DNA of 64,000 nucleotides from Hygrophila difformis (lineage: Eukaryota; Streptophyta; Magnoliopsida; Lamiales; Acanthaceae). Position numbers and translations under genes: made by a program. The notes under the pieces are model-generated. The model had not been told where the DNA came from and searched no databases. It worked only from the letters and a program-made list of their open reading frames with translations. The stretch covers positions 60,639,541 through 60,703,540 of the forward strand of contig JAOANR010000004.1 in the NCBI GenBank assembly GCA_030278955.1, given 5' to 3'. Below are positions 9,650 through 22,159 of this stretch, in pieces. Each line of letters opens with the position of its first letter. Position 1 is the stretch's first letter.

Positions 9650-12046
9650 ATGGATTTCTCCACCCTGACCGATGTCCTGGCGTCCAAATCATACGAGCAG
9701 GTGGCCTCCATTTGCGATTCCCTCATGCTTCAGGTGATATATTCGAGCATTCCCAATTCTTTTCCCTGATCGTTCCATGTTACTGCCCCCAAACCCTAAT
9801 TTTTTATCATCCGTATTTTGTTACCCCTTCTTCGGTTTCAGTTTGCATCCGAGGGCATTGCCTTTCGGGACGAATGGCCCTACGCGATTCATATGCTCGG
9901 CCACATCTACGTTGAGGACATGTAATTAAATTTTTAAATATTTGGCGTACTATGTATTTGGATTTAAGCTTATTCAGGACTCTAGCAGATACTCGTTCCG
10001 ATGAGTCGAGATGATTCTACTGGTTCTCACTGATTGTGCATTGTGTGTTGGGTTTGCAGTAATAGTGCCAGGTTTTTGTGGAAAATGGTACCAACGGCAG
10101 TGAAAGATACCAAGCCGGAGGTATTGGCTGCTTGGAAAATCGGGCAGAAACTTTGGGTTAAGGATTACAGTGGTGTTCATGAGGCTATTCGTGAGTTTAA
10201 TTGGAGTCGAGAGGCTCAGGGCATTGTCACAGCATTCTCAGGTAATTGGAAACAGATCGTAATGGTCCTAATTACCTTTTCTGGCGTTTGGTACATTGTA
10301 ATTAGAATTGGTGTATGATTTGATTTATGTTTGATTATGGATTTAAATGACCCCTCAATACCTCCTACCAAAAATATGTGGATGTAAATCCTATTTGTGA
10401 CATCCAAACCTTTGTAACAATCTCCCACATTTTTTTTTTTTTTTTCTAAATTCAATTTGAAATTCTAAAATACCCTTGACCAAATTTGAGCCCAATACGG
10501 TTTTGGCACAAATCATTTGTGCAGCAGCAATGTTTTCACTTTGGAATGGTTTTGTTTTGTACTGATATATTTCTCTCAGGTTTGTTTTAAAATTGTATAT
10601 GGAGTTGATTTTGGGTAATTTATATTTCCATAGAGGATCGGTATCATCATTGGCTCTGAAAATTGAAAAATGGAAACTATTTATCGTAACAAGATTCAAA
10701 TTCGGGACAATTGTAGACTGCAATTGATGTTTCCAGCATAAATGGTGGTTTCTTAAATCTTTCTACTGATCTTCGTTCTAATTTTTTCTGTATTGTCATC
10801 TGTGCATAAGAATCATTTCCTGTTTTAACTCTGTCTTGTACCCTTACCAGATACTTCATGTGAAAGTACTGACATTATGGCTATTGACCATTATTTATTA
10901 GGATCATTTGATTTTTGTTGAGTAAGTAACCCTGTCAGTCTTATGGGGTTGGACTATGATATTGGAAAGGTTGCAGTACCATTTCATAATATTTTGCTTA
11001 ACTTGCTGTGTATTAATCACTAAATTAGAAAGATAAGTTTTGCTTTAAACTATTTTTGTGAAGATCATTTTTCTGTTTTCATCATCTATGTAATGTTCAA
11101 CCATAGTTGCTGCATTGACATTTAACATCATGTTGTGGCTAGATTGTGATGGTAAAGAATGGTAGCTTTTTTGCATAAACGTTATGCAGTCATAACTCAT
11201 ATAATAATATAAAAATTAAAGAAACTGTATTGCATAATATATAAGTCGACATAACAAGTTCAGTAATAAATATGCTTTTATTACTAAAAGAAATCTTGTA
11301 TGTTTTTCCATAAATATTGTTAATTTACAAAATTAAATTGATTACTGCAGAGCTTTACACTAGAAAGATGTTTGAATTGCTGCTGTCTGCCTATTCAACA
11401 ATAAGCATCCAAGATACAGCCGGTTTCCTTGGAATGAGTGAGGATGATGCAACCAACTGTAAGTTTCTGTTGTTTCTTATGGCTTGTAAGTGCAAAATTT
11501 ATTTATTTTGAGATTCATGTGATGAAGTTTAAATGCATGGAAGAAATGGGCACCTTTTAGTAGAAGCCCTAATTTGGGAATGAAGCGATTTAATAATCTA
11601 TAGCCCCTGAAGGTTGTTAACAAATCCATTTTTTCCCCATTCATCAGCGGATCCTGACTTCTAATTCAGATAATCAGTAGTACCTCTTAATACACTTTTG
11701 AGAGTATTTAATTTGTACTTTTATCACACTTGATAAATTGGCTGCTTCACAGTATTCTTCATGATTTCCCAATACAACATGTTGTATTGAACAGTTAGGG
11801 CGTGCTTTAATTTTTCTAACCTGGGTGCTTCATGTGTATTAATGGAATACAAAAACTACTAGAGAATGTACTAAAAATGGTCGATGGATGCTTGTTCTCA
11901 TTGCAGATGCTATACAACGTGGTTGGACAGTGGATCCAACATCTCGAATGCTGACTGTAGAGAAGCAAGCACTTACAAAAGAACAGAAGCTCGATTCCAG
12001 TAAGCTAGGTCGTCTCACAGAGTATGTATTCCACCTCGAGCACTAA
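9650..12046 (+). CDS. CSN8: COP9 signalosome complex subunit 8
   Basis: Five exons: 9650-9733, 9842-9921, 10060-10241, 11351-11458 and 11907-12046, giving 197 residues, the same length as Arabidopsis COP9/FUS7. Landmarks are MDFSTLTDVLASKSYEQVA, ICDSLMLQ, DEWPYAIHMLGH, NSARFLWK, AWKIGQKLW, LLLSAYSTISIQD, FLGMSEDDATN, GWTVDP and the C-terminal LTEYVFHLEH. CSN8 is a PCI-domain subunit of the nuclear signalosome that removes NEDD8 from cullins and so tunes SCF-type ubiquitin ligases. An ATG at 9581 is in frame and would add 23 residues; homologues begin at MDxS, so 9650 is preferred. The third intron is 1.1 kb of AT-rich DNA. Confidence 0.96.
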
Positions 12047-13776
12047 TACTTAATCTCCCCCAACAATTCATTCATGCGAAAGTTGTTTACCATCGACTGT
12101 TTGTGTACATGTAATCTGTTTGTTGTTGGAATGCACTGCGCTTTTTTTTTTTTTTTTTTTTCCTGTCATGTGATTGCTTTTAAATACTTGTGGGAAATTT
12201 GGATGAGGCGCAGAGCAGCAAGGGATTTTGTGGTTTAGGGTTCGTTTCATTGTCTCTTACCGTATAAATACTGTCTTCGAATATGTCAGGAATGGTAATA
12301 ATATGCACCATGCTGACGTTAGTTTTTTAGTAATTGATGAATTTATTCTAAATAAATAATAATAATAAAAAATTGTGAAGAAAGAACGCGATGAATTACT
12401 AAAATAAGTGGTGGTCAAACTTCAATCCGTGATGCCCCATGCTTTGGGTCAAAGTTAACTCTATTTCTCTAAATAATTTTTTTTAATAAACATGCAAATG
12501 CTTGTACGAGCCCAAGCCGAAAGCAAGGGACTCCGATTTCAGTTTTCTCATTTGGGGCGTCATACATTATTATTATACTTTCTCCGAATTCAAAAAATAT
12601 TAACATTCTTTATTTCCACGCAATCGGTACACATTACTAAAATAATTTTAAAAACTATGTGAATAGTAATTCGGAGAAAAAATATTAACATTCTTTATTT
12701 CCACGCAATCGGTACACATTACTAAAATAATTTTAAAAACTATGTGAATAGTGTTTACTATGTTGTTAATATTTTTTAAAAAGTCTACTTTCAAAATTAT
12801 GTTTGTTAGAATTACTCAAATAATTTTATAAACTCTAATTTGTTCTAAATTATTCTAGCATTTATAGTTCTACCTAAATTGCATCAAGTATTTTATCTTA
12901 ATATTGCATTCAATAACCCAATCATAGCCACCGTGTAGTATATTTCATGCATGCGCGCCACGTGATGATGCCACTAATAAATATTCTCTCCAACCGCGCG
13001 CGTACACGCTCGTTCGTTAATCCATAACCATTTTCACCCCAACCCAACCTCCACATTATCAATTATTTTTAAAAATAAAAAATAAAAATAAAAAAAAACA
13101 AAATGGATGGTGGTTGGATTTGGATGGTTGGCCTTGCCCAACCTTGAGACCACCACTTGGTCACTTGATCTCTTTCATTTTGCCAATGGGATTAAAACAC
13201 TTGTCTCCATCCCATTGGTCAAGTGATTCTTTTAATTTTATATATAAAATAATTATATCTTTTATATAAATAAATAAATATAAATAAAAATATATCAAAT
13301 TTTATAATTTTTAATTCTTTACAAATAGAGACCACTCTTGCTATATTTTTGTTAAATACACAATATATCAATTTTAATATATTTAACCCATTTTTAAATT
13401 TTTATAAAAATAAAAATAAATAAGAAATATATTAATATTTTAGATTTTTATTCTTTATAAATAAGATAAAATTTTTATATTTTTGATACATTAATTTTTT
13501 TTTATTTCAATATAATTTAAAATTATATCAATTAAAATAATTATATAGTAAATATTGTGGTTGGATGGTTGGGTGGTTATTGATAAAGTATGTAAAATTG
13601 GGGTGGTTGGCCGGTTGGGATGGATATTGATGAGTTGGATGAGAGAGAAATTAATTAAATAATGAGATGGTTGGATGGTTGGGTGGTTGGGGTGGTCATG
13701 GTTAAAGATAGTCTTACTACGACATATAAATTGGTAATGGAAAAATAAAATCCAAAAAAACAAAATAAAAAACAAT
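12047..13776. repeat. Intergenic with an 85-bp tandem duplication
   Basis: CSN8 3' flank, then AT-rich DNA. A unit containing ATTAACATTCTTTATTTCC and GGTACACATTACTAAAATAA occurs twice, at about 12592-12668 and 12677-12753, nearly identical. 13080-13720 is low-complexity DNA with repeated GGTTGGATGG/GGGTGGTTGG runs on the plus strand. No gene seen. Confidence 0.6.
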
Positions 13777-13791
13777 TATTGCAACTGATAT

Positions 13792-14420
13792 ATTTTTTTT
13801 TTTTTTGGGAAAAGCCAAACGGCCAGGCAATACAAGATCAAAGAGAAAGCAAAAAAAAGAGCACAGCAACATAAAGAAAAAGAAACCACAGCTCAGTTGT
13901 GGGGAACAGGCAGGGGCGATCACTGAATATGGAGGGGCGAAGCGTCGGAAGAGTCCGACTCAACGTCGTATGCCACAAAATCCGGTGGGAAAGCCCATGA
14001 AGTAAAGTACTCATCAAGAGAAGCGCCGTATCTAGCCAACTTATCCGCAATTTTGTTCCCTTCCCGATAGATATGGTGAAGAGTGCAGGAGACAAACTGG
14101 GATTTAATCTCATTAATCCGATGAATAATGGCAGCCAAGGGGTGGAAGACATCCTGATCCTTAAGCACCGCTAAGGCGGCCATTGAGTCCGAGTAACAAA
14201 CCACCCTTGTCAACCCAAGCCTCGTAGCAGCTTCCAACCCCTCTACAACAGTTGTCACCTCCGCCAAGAGAATGGGGTTCACCCCTAGATAGCCACACCC
14301 CCCTGATCGCCAGGCCCTTTGGGCATTCCTGATGACGTAGCCAAACCCACTCCTCCCCGGATTACCAAAAGCGCTTCCATCAACATGTATAATATGATCA
14401 CATGTATCCAGCTTGTTCCA
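13792..14420 (-). mobile_element. 5'-truncated LINE with RNase H-like domain
   Basis: On the minus strand an open frame runs from about 14420 to the stop at 13920. It reads HIIHVDGSAFGNPGRSGFG, then LLAEVTTVVEGLEAATRLGL, VVCYSDSMAAL and HHIYREGNKIADKLARYG. These are the RNase H motifs (first Asp in HVDGS, Glu in LAEV, Asp in YSDS, Asp in NKIAD) found downstream of reverse transcriptase in plant L1-like elements. The plus-strand T run at 13792-13807 is the poly(A) tail read backwards. A perfect 15-bp repeat TATTGCAACTGATAT flanks the insert (13777-13791, 14421-14435). No stop in the visible domain, so a fairly young insertion. Confidence 0.9.
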
Positions 14421-14557
14421 TATTGCAACTGATATTAACTCTAGTATATATGATTACATAATATATTAATTTATGTATATATTTATAGACTAGTTTCTGT
14501 AAAAATATTTGGTTCATACAAATGCATGTTTAGATACTTGTACTTCGTACTATGTAC

Positions 14558-14914
14558 TAGAGGTGGCCGGTTCAACCGAACCGGCGGTTCCGGTTCGAAC
14601 CGCCGGTTCGACGGTTGAGGTTTTGTCCCAACCGTAACCGTGAACCGGCCCCTGCCGCCGGTTAACCGACGGTTAACCGGAAGGTTTATCCGGTTTAAAC
14701 CTGTTTTCTTTTATTTTTTTATTATATTTACAAATAATATTAAGAATATATATATATATATATAAAATTTTTAAAAAAAAAATTAAAAAAAATCCGGTTG
14801 AACCGGCCGGCGGTTCACCGGTTGGAGAAAAGCCCCAACCGTAACCGGACCGGCTGGACCGGTTACGGGAACCGACGGTTGAACCGCCGGTTCCGGTCCA
14901 TTTGGGCATGTCTA
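14558..14914. mobile_element. Palindromic AACCGG-rich hAT-type MITE
   Basis: Starts TAGAGGTGGCCGG and ends GGGCATGTCTA, about 357 bp. Both arms are dense in CCGGTT/AACCGG units that can fold on each other around an AT-rich centre. It is flanked by a perfect 8-bp repeat CTATGTAC at 14550-14557 and 14915-14922, the size made by hAT transposases. Confidence 0.82.
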
Positions 14915-15443
14915 CTATGTACATTACATACAATTGACACAAATATAAGCCAATATAATTTGGATCGGGTGATCTAAGATAAGCCATGTGTTGGATTATT
15001 TTCTTTATTTGTCAATCAAATAGGATAGTGAAAAAATAACATGTTTATAAATCGTTATAGTACGGGTTTAGTTGTAAACCCGTTATTTTTTCAATTTGTA
15101 AACCCGTTACAGTACGCTATGGGGTCAAATTGTAAACCCGTTATTTTTACACTATCCCTATTATGTGAGCAGCAATAATTTATTTTTTCACTATCCTATT
15201 CCTATTATTAGCGCTAATAATTTATATAATGTATCTATATAATAAATCCTGAATACTTTTTGGCCTGTGCAGATTGTATTGTCCTTATTAAATATAACTG
15301 ATTCTTTTTAATCTTTAGGGCTTTATCAGTAATTATACCACCGTTTTATAATCAATGGCTATAATTAATCCACATCATCGATGATTAATCGCTGACTAAT
15401 TCCAACTCACCTTCCACATCATCAATATCTATATTTAGAAAAT

Positions 15444-16296
15444 AAATCTAACTATTAATATAATAAAATCTTGAGAAAATCTCCACATATATTTTAAAAA
15501 GATATAAAAAATTTATTACACTTAAAATATATATATAAATTGATTAAAACTGTATAATATAAATTATTTGTTTGTATATGTATTTTAATAAATATTATTC
15601 TAATATTATTAAATAAATTTCATTTAGGTTAAATTTATGTCTACAAGTATAATCCTATATCAACATAAGGAACATAATAACCGTATTTTAAATAAAAAAA
15701 TACTTCATTAAAATATATATTGAATAATTAAATTAAAAAAATTTAGTAAACTATAAAAATTTAATGAAATTTTAATTCTCATGCCTGTACAAGGCTTTTA
15801 AAAATTTAATCTCACAAATAAAATTTTGATAAACTAAAAAATATACAGGAAAATGTAACTATGTGTTTTTTAAATCTAACTATTAATATAATAAAATCTT
15901 GAGAAAATCTCCACATATATTTTATAAAGATATAAAAAATTTATTACACTTAAAATATATAAATTGATTAAAACAGTATAATATAAATTATTTGTTTGTA
16001 TATGTATTTTAATAAATATTATTCTAATATTATTAAATAAATTTAATTTAGGTTAAATTTATGTCTACAAGTATAATCCTATATCAACATAAGGAATATA
16101 ATAACCGTATTTTAAATAAAAAATACTTCATTAAAATATATATTGAATAATTAAATTAAAAAAATTTAGTAAACTATAAAAATTTAATGAAATTTTAATT
16201 CTCATGCCTGTACAAGGCTTTTAAAAATTTAATCTCACAAATACAATTTTGATAAACTAAAAAATATACAGGAAAATGTAACTATGTGTTTTTTAA
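15444..16296 (+). repeat. Tandem duplication, 428-bp period
   Basis: Copy one begins AAATCTAACTATTAATATAA at 15444 and copy two begins identically at 15872. They stay nearly identical through ATGCCTGTACAAGGC to GGAAAATGTAACTATGTG. The near identity points to a recent duplication inside the Helitron. Confidence 0.88.
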
Positions 16297-17273
16297 TTAT
16301 AGCAAATATACGTATCATTTCAACTATTAAGAAATATAAACTATATAATATAAATTGTTTGATTGTATATATAATAATATTTAATAAAAATTGACATATT
16401 ATAATATTATTAAATAAACTTATATAATTTTAAAATGTGTAACTAATTAACATATATAATCTTATATAAATATAAGGAATTTAACAATTAACATAGATTT
16501 CAAACATTATTAATTAATGATAATATATTTTTAATATAAATATTTCATTTAAATATATATGAAATAATTAAATTTATAAATTTAATCAATTATAAAAAAT
16601 TTAATCAAATTTTTATCATGAGTTTTTTATATCAGGTCTAATTTTGAAACTTGGTCTCATAAATATAAGTTTGATAAACAAAATAATATAAAGAAAAACT
16701 AAGTATATTATAACATCATATAATGTTATTAGTATTTTAATATATTTAATTATCTATAAATATCTAAATATATAAATTATAAATATTTTTTAGGTTGTAC
16801 GACGAACTATATTATTTTTTTAACGCCAATTCATTATGTCTAAAGAAATTTGAAAAACTTTATTTATGGTGTAATTAGTTCATTGATTCTAAAAAATTGA
16901 TTAATATAAATTGATTCATCACCTAAAAAATTCATATCATTCTAAATAAATTATACATAATTTTTTTTAAGAAAAAATAAAGAAAATAAAAAAAATAACA
17001 CATCATAGTTTAATTATTAAGCATAATATCCTTCATTGTTAACTATTTCAATATAAAACAAAAATGTATATGAAAGTCGGTGTAAATTGTTATATAAATT
17101 TTTATAAACGATTTGTATTCTAATAGGATATAAGAAGTATTTTAGTGTAAATTATGCGTAAAGATTTGTGGTAGGTAGTCATATATATTTTTGAAGTAAT
17201 TCGAATTTGAATTGTTAAAGGTTAACTTTTTCCAATTGATCTTAGTATTTTAGATATGATAGCGAAACTATAT

Positions 17274-17537
17274 ACTACCTCCGTCTCGGTGTTTTTGTTA
17301 CGGATGGTTTTTTGGCACTATTCACTGTTTAACTTTGATTCGAATTTTTATCATAGCTATGTAAGAAAAAACATAGTCAAGTGAGATCTTATTAGATTCG
17401 TCTAATCATGTAGTTTTAGACAATCAAGTTTTTATAACTTTTCGCTGTACACAATTTAAGTTATTAACCGTTAAAAATGTATATCGGCATACGTGCTGGG
17501 TGGGTCTGTAATAAAAATAATGAGACGGAGGAAGTAT
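17274..17537. mobile_element. Stowaway-like MITE inside the Helitron
   Basis: Left end TACTACCTCCGTCTCG, right end TGAGACGGAGGAAGTA, about 263 bp, ends inverted and flanked by TA. Resembles the Stowaway terminal consensus CTCCCTCCGT. Confidence 0.75.
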
Positions 17538-18164
17538 TTAGTTTTTCAATGAGGGAAAAAATGTTTTATATTATATCCAACTATTTGGGGTTTGAATTTC
17601 TTTCCATGCTCCTATTATCTCCTTTATTTCCCTCAATTTTTTGTTCCATACATTTCCACCACTATTTAATTAAAAGACTTTGAACTTTATGTAATAACTC
17701 AGAAAAAGTTATCTTCTAATTTTATAATCTTCATATAAGTCCAATATCCGTGCGCAGCGGGCGAAAAAACGTAATTCCAAGGGTTATACAGTAATTATGT
17801 CTTAGGTTTTCACGTAAGCGCTGATTAATCATATAAAAATGTACAGTCATCCAAAATAATTACACGTCTGCATGCCACGTGATTAATCTTTTAAATATTC
17901 TATATTTAGATAATAAATTTATTTGTTAGTACAAGAAAATCTTGAGAAAATCTTTCCACATATACTTTTTAATAAAAAAATATAAATTAAAAATAAATTA
18001 TAATATATTTGATATTTAAGACATATTTAGTTAAAGCAGTACATTATAAATTATTTAATTGAATAAGTAATATTTTCAAATATATATTACATTATTTATA
18101 TTAAAATTCAAGACTAAAATATTAATCTAAATCAATATAATAAAATCAAAAATGTATAGTTTAG

Positions 18165-18217
18165 GCTGACACACACATTTGACGACACATAGGTGTCAAT
18201 ATTTACCAAAAAATATA
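18165..18217 (+). mobile_element. SINE 3' fragment
   Basis: GACACATAGGTGTCAATATT followed by TACCAAAA matches the tail of the SINE at 20575-20746. No tRNA-like head. Confidence 0.5.
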
Positions 18218-19060
18218 ATAAAAAATAATAATAATCATCTTTTTGGTAATTTATCTAATAAGAAAGTATAATTCGTTATAAAAATTTAATCAAAATTTAA
18301 TCCTTATTTTTGGTATAAGGTTTAATTTTAAATATATTTCTTATCATAAAAATAATTTTAATAAAAAAAAGTAATATAAAGGAAAAATAATTATTGAAAA
18401 AATAAATTTTTTCTTCTTATGAACATAATCCAGAATTTTGTATTTTTTTAGTTTCTCAAAAAGGTCAAAAACTTTATTAGTCAATTTACGATATCATTTG
18501 CTGATATATTGCCAAGAAAAAAATGAAAACCTGAAGTGTTAATTATATGACTATATAACAGAGCCATTATGTGCATCGAAGCGTGCATAGCATTAAAAAC
18601 ATGCATAATACTTTTAATGATGTACCAAAAATGTATTCATATTCACTTATATATTATTACTAAGGAAAATAGGAAGGCAATCATTCCATAATAGTTGAAA
18701 AACTTCTTAATTTGCTGAAAATTTAAGAATAAAAAGTGGATACTTCTTTATTGTATTAACTTATTGTTCTCCACTAATTTTATATTCAATTATTAATCAC
18801 GCATTTTGGATTCATTTTTCACAGTTAAATCATTATGCATATTAAGATAAATGATAAATATAATGAAGTATAATAGTTTGAATTCATTTAATGTAGTAAC
18901 AACAAATATGATTGGATAATCATTGTGAAAGTGATTCTTATACAAATAGTTACAATACATGAGTAAATAAATAAATCAAATGCCATTACATATTGTTATT
19001 GAATGTCAAGATGACTATATACTAATTTCATACATAATCACCTCCACACAAGTAGTTTTT

Positions 19061-19257
19061 ATACTACAATATTGATATAATGATACTATGGAATCAATTC
19101 TCTCCTATCATTCTATTTTTATTTGAATTTGATTGCTCATATCACATTCAGTGTGATTGTAGCAATTTCAGGTGATTTTAGTAATTTTATACTACAATAT
19201 TGATATGATGATACTATGAAATCAATTCTCTCCTATCATTCTATTCCTATTTGAATT
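19061..19257 (+). repeat. Direct repeat, about 128-bp period
   Basis: A segment of about 68 bp with ATACTACAATATTGATAT and TCAATTCTCTCCTATCATTC occurs at 19061 and again at 19189 with a few differences, within the Helitron. Confidence 0.75.
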
Positions 19258-20574
19258 AACTCCTGTTATGATACAAATGATCAAGAATTTTATATTTTGC
19301 ATATGATTTAAGGATTCTTGAATGGGGTTTAAGCGCTTTGGTTTTCGTTCAATTTTGTTTTGATTTGTAAGGGAATTCTAGATGCAAATGGCAATGAATT
19401 TGATATATTTCTACATTTAGGTTGCTTAATGTGTGAATTTTGTATATGAATAGAGAGTATATAACGTGTTCGTAAAAATCCCTCAATTCCATTTTTATTT
19501 TATTTTTTTTAGTTTTAATCTTTCTTTTTTTTAAAAAAAAATATCTGGAGCCTTTTGATGAAAGAATTAAATTTTGTATATATATAACAAAAACTTGAAA
19601 ATTCATTTTAAGCTATTCATTCAAATGCAACATACAATCTATATCTGTATGCAATGGGTGTAAAAGAGTAATTTATAGTAACATATTAACTCCTAAACCT
19701 TTGTAATAACTAATGCTTTTCGATAGTCTTACTGAAGTTTACACTCCAATCATCATTTAATATTTGAAGACTATGCATTTTTAGTCATTTAGGCCATGGT
19801 TTCTAATTCTATTTGCTGGGAACAATTACCTCTTACTGCTTAAGGATTTACTCTTACACATTATCTTTTGATCTTCTTCCCCGTTCATTAGCTTATAATT
19901 TATAAGAGGATATTGTGAATTATAATCCACGTTTTAATATACATCATCATTCATGTCTCATGACATCTTATTATGTTGTGTATCCCGATTCCTCAATGAA
20001 ACAAATATGCACGTCTGTCTTTGAATCTTACATTTGGTTTTGAGATTATGGCTGAGATCTGATATCAGTGATTGATTTATTATAATTCATGGAGAAACAT
20101 AGATGCTCAACTCTCTTCGAATCTAATAATTGGTTATAGGGCTGAGATTTAATTATGAATGTTTTCTTTATTGTAAATTTTTAATTCATGACGCAACATT
20201 CATACTCAACTCTATTAAAATCTTTCATCCAAAAAAACTCTATTAAAATCTAATATTTTCTAGGTCTTCTAAATAATGGTTTGTATAATATAATTTATTG
20301 AATCCATCCCTCCTACTATCTTATTGAAAATTGTGGAGATTCGTACTCATAGTTTGAATAGCTTGGTTTATTAAAATAGGTGGATCAAGATATTCCTATG
20401 CCTATATTATGAATTTAAAGTAAAGCAAACTTTATGCACAAATAATAATAAGACCACAAATATTTGATTTTATTTGAAAAAAAAATAAAGGAAAAACACC
20501 GCCCGCGAAGCGCGGGTCAAAAATCTAGTAAATAGATAAATGCACATGATATATATATGTTGTTATAAATTACA

Positions 20575-20746
20575 GGGTTGGGGACTTACCATAGTGGTCA
20601 AGTCCCCTTCTCTCAACCATAACTTGGGAGTTCGATCCCCACCCGGCCCCTATCCCCTCCCCTTTATCCCCCTTTGTAATTTGTGTGATTTGGGCTCCCA
20701 CATACCTTTGCCGACACATGAGTGTCACTGTTTACCAAAAAAAAAA
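20575..20746 (+). mobile_element. tRNA-derived SINE
   Basis: Head with ACCATAGTGGTCAAGTCC (box A-like) and GAGTTCGATCCCC (box B-like), then a pyrimidine-rich centre and a tail GACACATGAGTGTCACTG ending in poly(A). Flanked by AAATTACA at 20567-20574 and 20747-20754. It inserted just outside the Helitron 3' end. Confidence 0.82.
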
Positions 20747-20817
20747 AAATTACACAAACATATAAAACACACACACACACATAAATATATCTTAGCATAT
20801 TGTTAAATCACGAGAAT

Positions 20818-21080
20818 ACTACCTCCGTTCTCAAATAAGTGATCCATTTGTATAGTAGTCACTATTCATTGAGTAACTTTGATTAATTTATTTAACATAG
20901 TTATATAAGAAAAAACACAGTTAAGTGAGATTTTGTTAGATTCGTCTAATTACGTAATTTTAGAATATCAAATTTTTATAATTTTTATTTATGTACAATT
21001 TGAGTTATTAACCTTTAAAAATATATCTTGGACGACGTGAAATGCAGGAATAATGCATTTAAAAGATAACAGAGGAAGTA
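20818..21080. mobile_element. Stowaway-like MITE
   Basis: Left end TACTACCTCCGTTCTC, right end AACAGAGGAAGTA, 263 bp. Interior resembles the copy at 17274-17537. Confidence 0.72.
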
Positions 21081-21193
21081 TTATATAACTCGTGCCACAA
21101 ACCTATCATTTTTCCCTGGACTAGAGTTGAAAAACTCATTAAATTTTAAATACTTATATGATTGTGTTGGTAACTTGGTATAGACTGAAATTA

Positions 21194-22010
21194 AGGGGTG
21201 TATTGGATAGAGAGTCTATAAGATTTTTTTGGAGTTTGAAAATCTGGGTGTATTCAATTTAGATTTTAAAAAGTTTTTAAAAATCTAGAGGTATTCAATA
21301 CAGATTTTAAAAAGTCTTTAAAAATTTAGATGTATTCAATACAGATTTTAAAAAGTCTTTAAAAATTTTAAGGTATTCAACATCAACCAACTCTACATGT
21401 AGTCCACAGCAAGGTTGTTAAGATCGGGATCCTATATGAGATCGTTTTTCTCTTTGCAAGATCGGGTCATAGGATCGAATCGAGATCCTAAGATCTTATT
21501 AAATTACAATAACGGATAGACTCAGTTATGCATACTAACAAGTAAAAACATTATTTTGTGTGATTATGAATCTTACAAGTTAATTAATATAATACAATAC
21601 AAAAATATCACAATCAAACATAAAATATTTCCACATAGATACATATTATACTTTTTTTACACATCATACATAAGGAATACAAGCTCTTAAGTTTAAAATT
21701 AAAAGAAACAAGTTATTTTGATCCCAAATCATAAAATACTACAAAAAATTTATGCGTTTAAGAGGGTAAGATCGTAAGATCGTAGAAGCGTTTGAGGGAG
21801 TATGATCATAAGATCGTAACATTCTACTATCAAGATCGGGATCTTACGAATTTTAAGATCCTACAAGGATCGGGATCGTTTTACAGAGGTATGATCATAA
21901 AATCGTAAGATCCTAAGATCAGGATCGGGATCTTAACAACTATGGTCCACAAACTTTTTAAAGCAACCGACTTTTTAAAATCTATAAAAATCTGAAACGA
22001 ATACACCTCT
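21194..22010. mobile_element. PIF/Harbinger-like MITE, interrupted
   Basis: Starts AGGGGTGTATTGG and ends CGAATACACCTCT, inverted ends typical of Tourist/Harbinger MITEs. Its left arm carries a 42-bp unit (GTATTCAATACAGATTTTAA...) three times at about 21249-21377. A second element at 21409-21943 interrupts it. Confidence 0.72.
21409..21943. mobile_element. Nested MITE rich in GATCGGGATC
   Basis: Starts GCAAGGTTGTTAAGATC and ends GATCTTAACAACTAT; the arms are full of AAGATCGGGATC units. The flanks AGTCCACA (21401-21408) and GGTCCACA (21944-21951) look like an 8-bp target duplication with one change, suggesting hAT. Confidence 0.7.
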
Positions 22011-22159
22011 AAGACTGACACATGCTTAAAATAAATTAGAAACTTTTTGCCATTATTCTAATTCTAATTTTATTCTAGATTGAATTAATCAAAATGTGTA
22101 CATCGTAATCAATATAAGTATATTTTTTGCTTATCAAAAAACAAAAAATACTCCGTAAG

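Larger units (their letters stand above)
15234..20528 (+). mobile_element. Non-autonomous composite Helitron
   Basis: Begins A|TCTATATAATAAATCCTG, a typical plant Helitron 5' end. Ends with a hairpin (CCCGCG, loop AAG, CGCGGG at 20502-20516), then CTAG|T nine bases later. No terminal repeats or target duplication, as expected; host bases are A and T. The interior is very AT-rich with no Rep/helicase frame. It contains two related segments in tandem (about 15290-17760 and 17780-18460), so it looks like a fusion or nested insertion; a degraded GC-rich patch at about 17748-17765 may be the old 3' end of the first. A Stowaway-like MITE and a SINE fragment sit inside. Confidence 0.8.

Noticed and set aside
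14673..14987. Gly/Ser/Arg-rich minus-strand frame
   Set aside because: Falls within the AACCGG palindromic MITE.
20600..20660. Second tRNA gene candidate
   Set aside because: Same reason: part of a SINE bounded by a target duplication.
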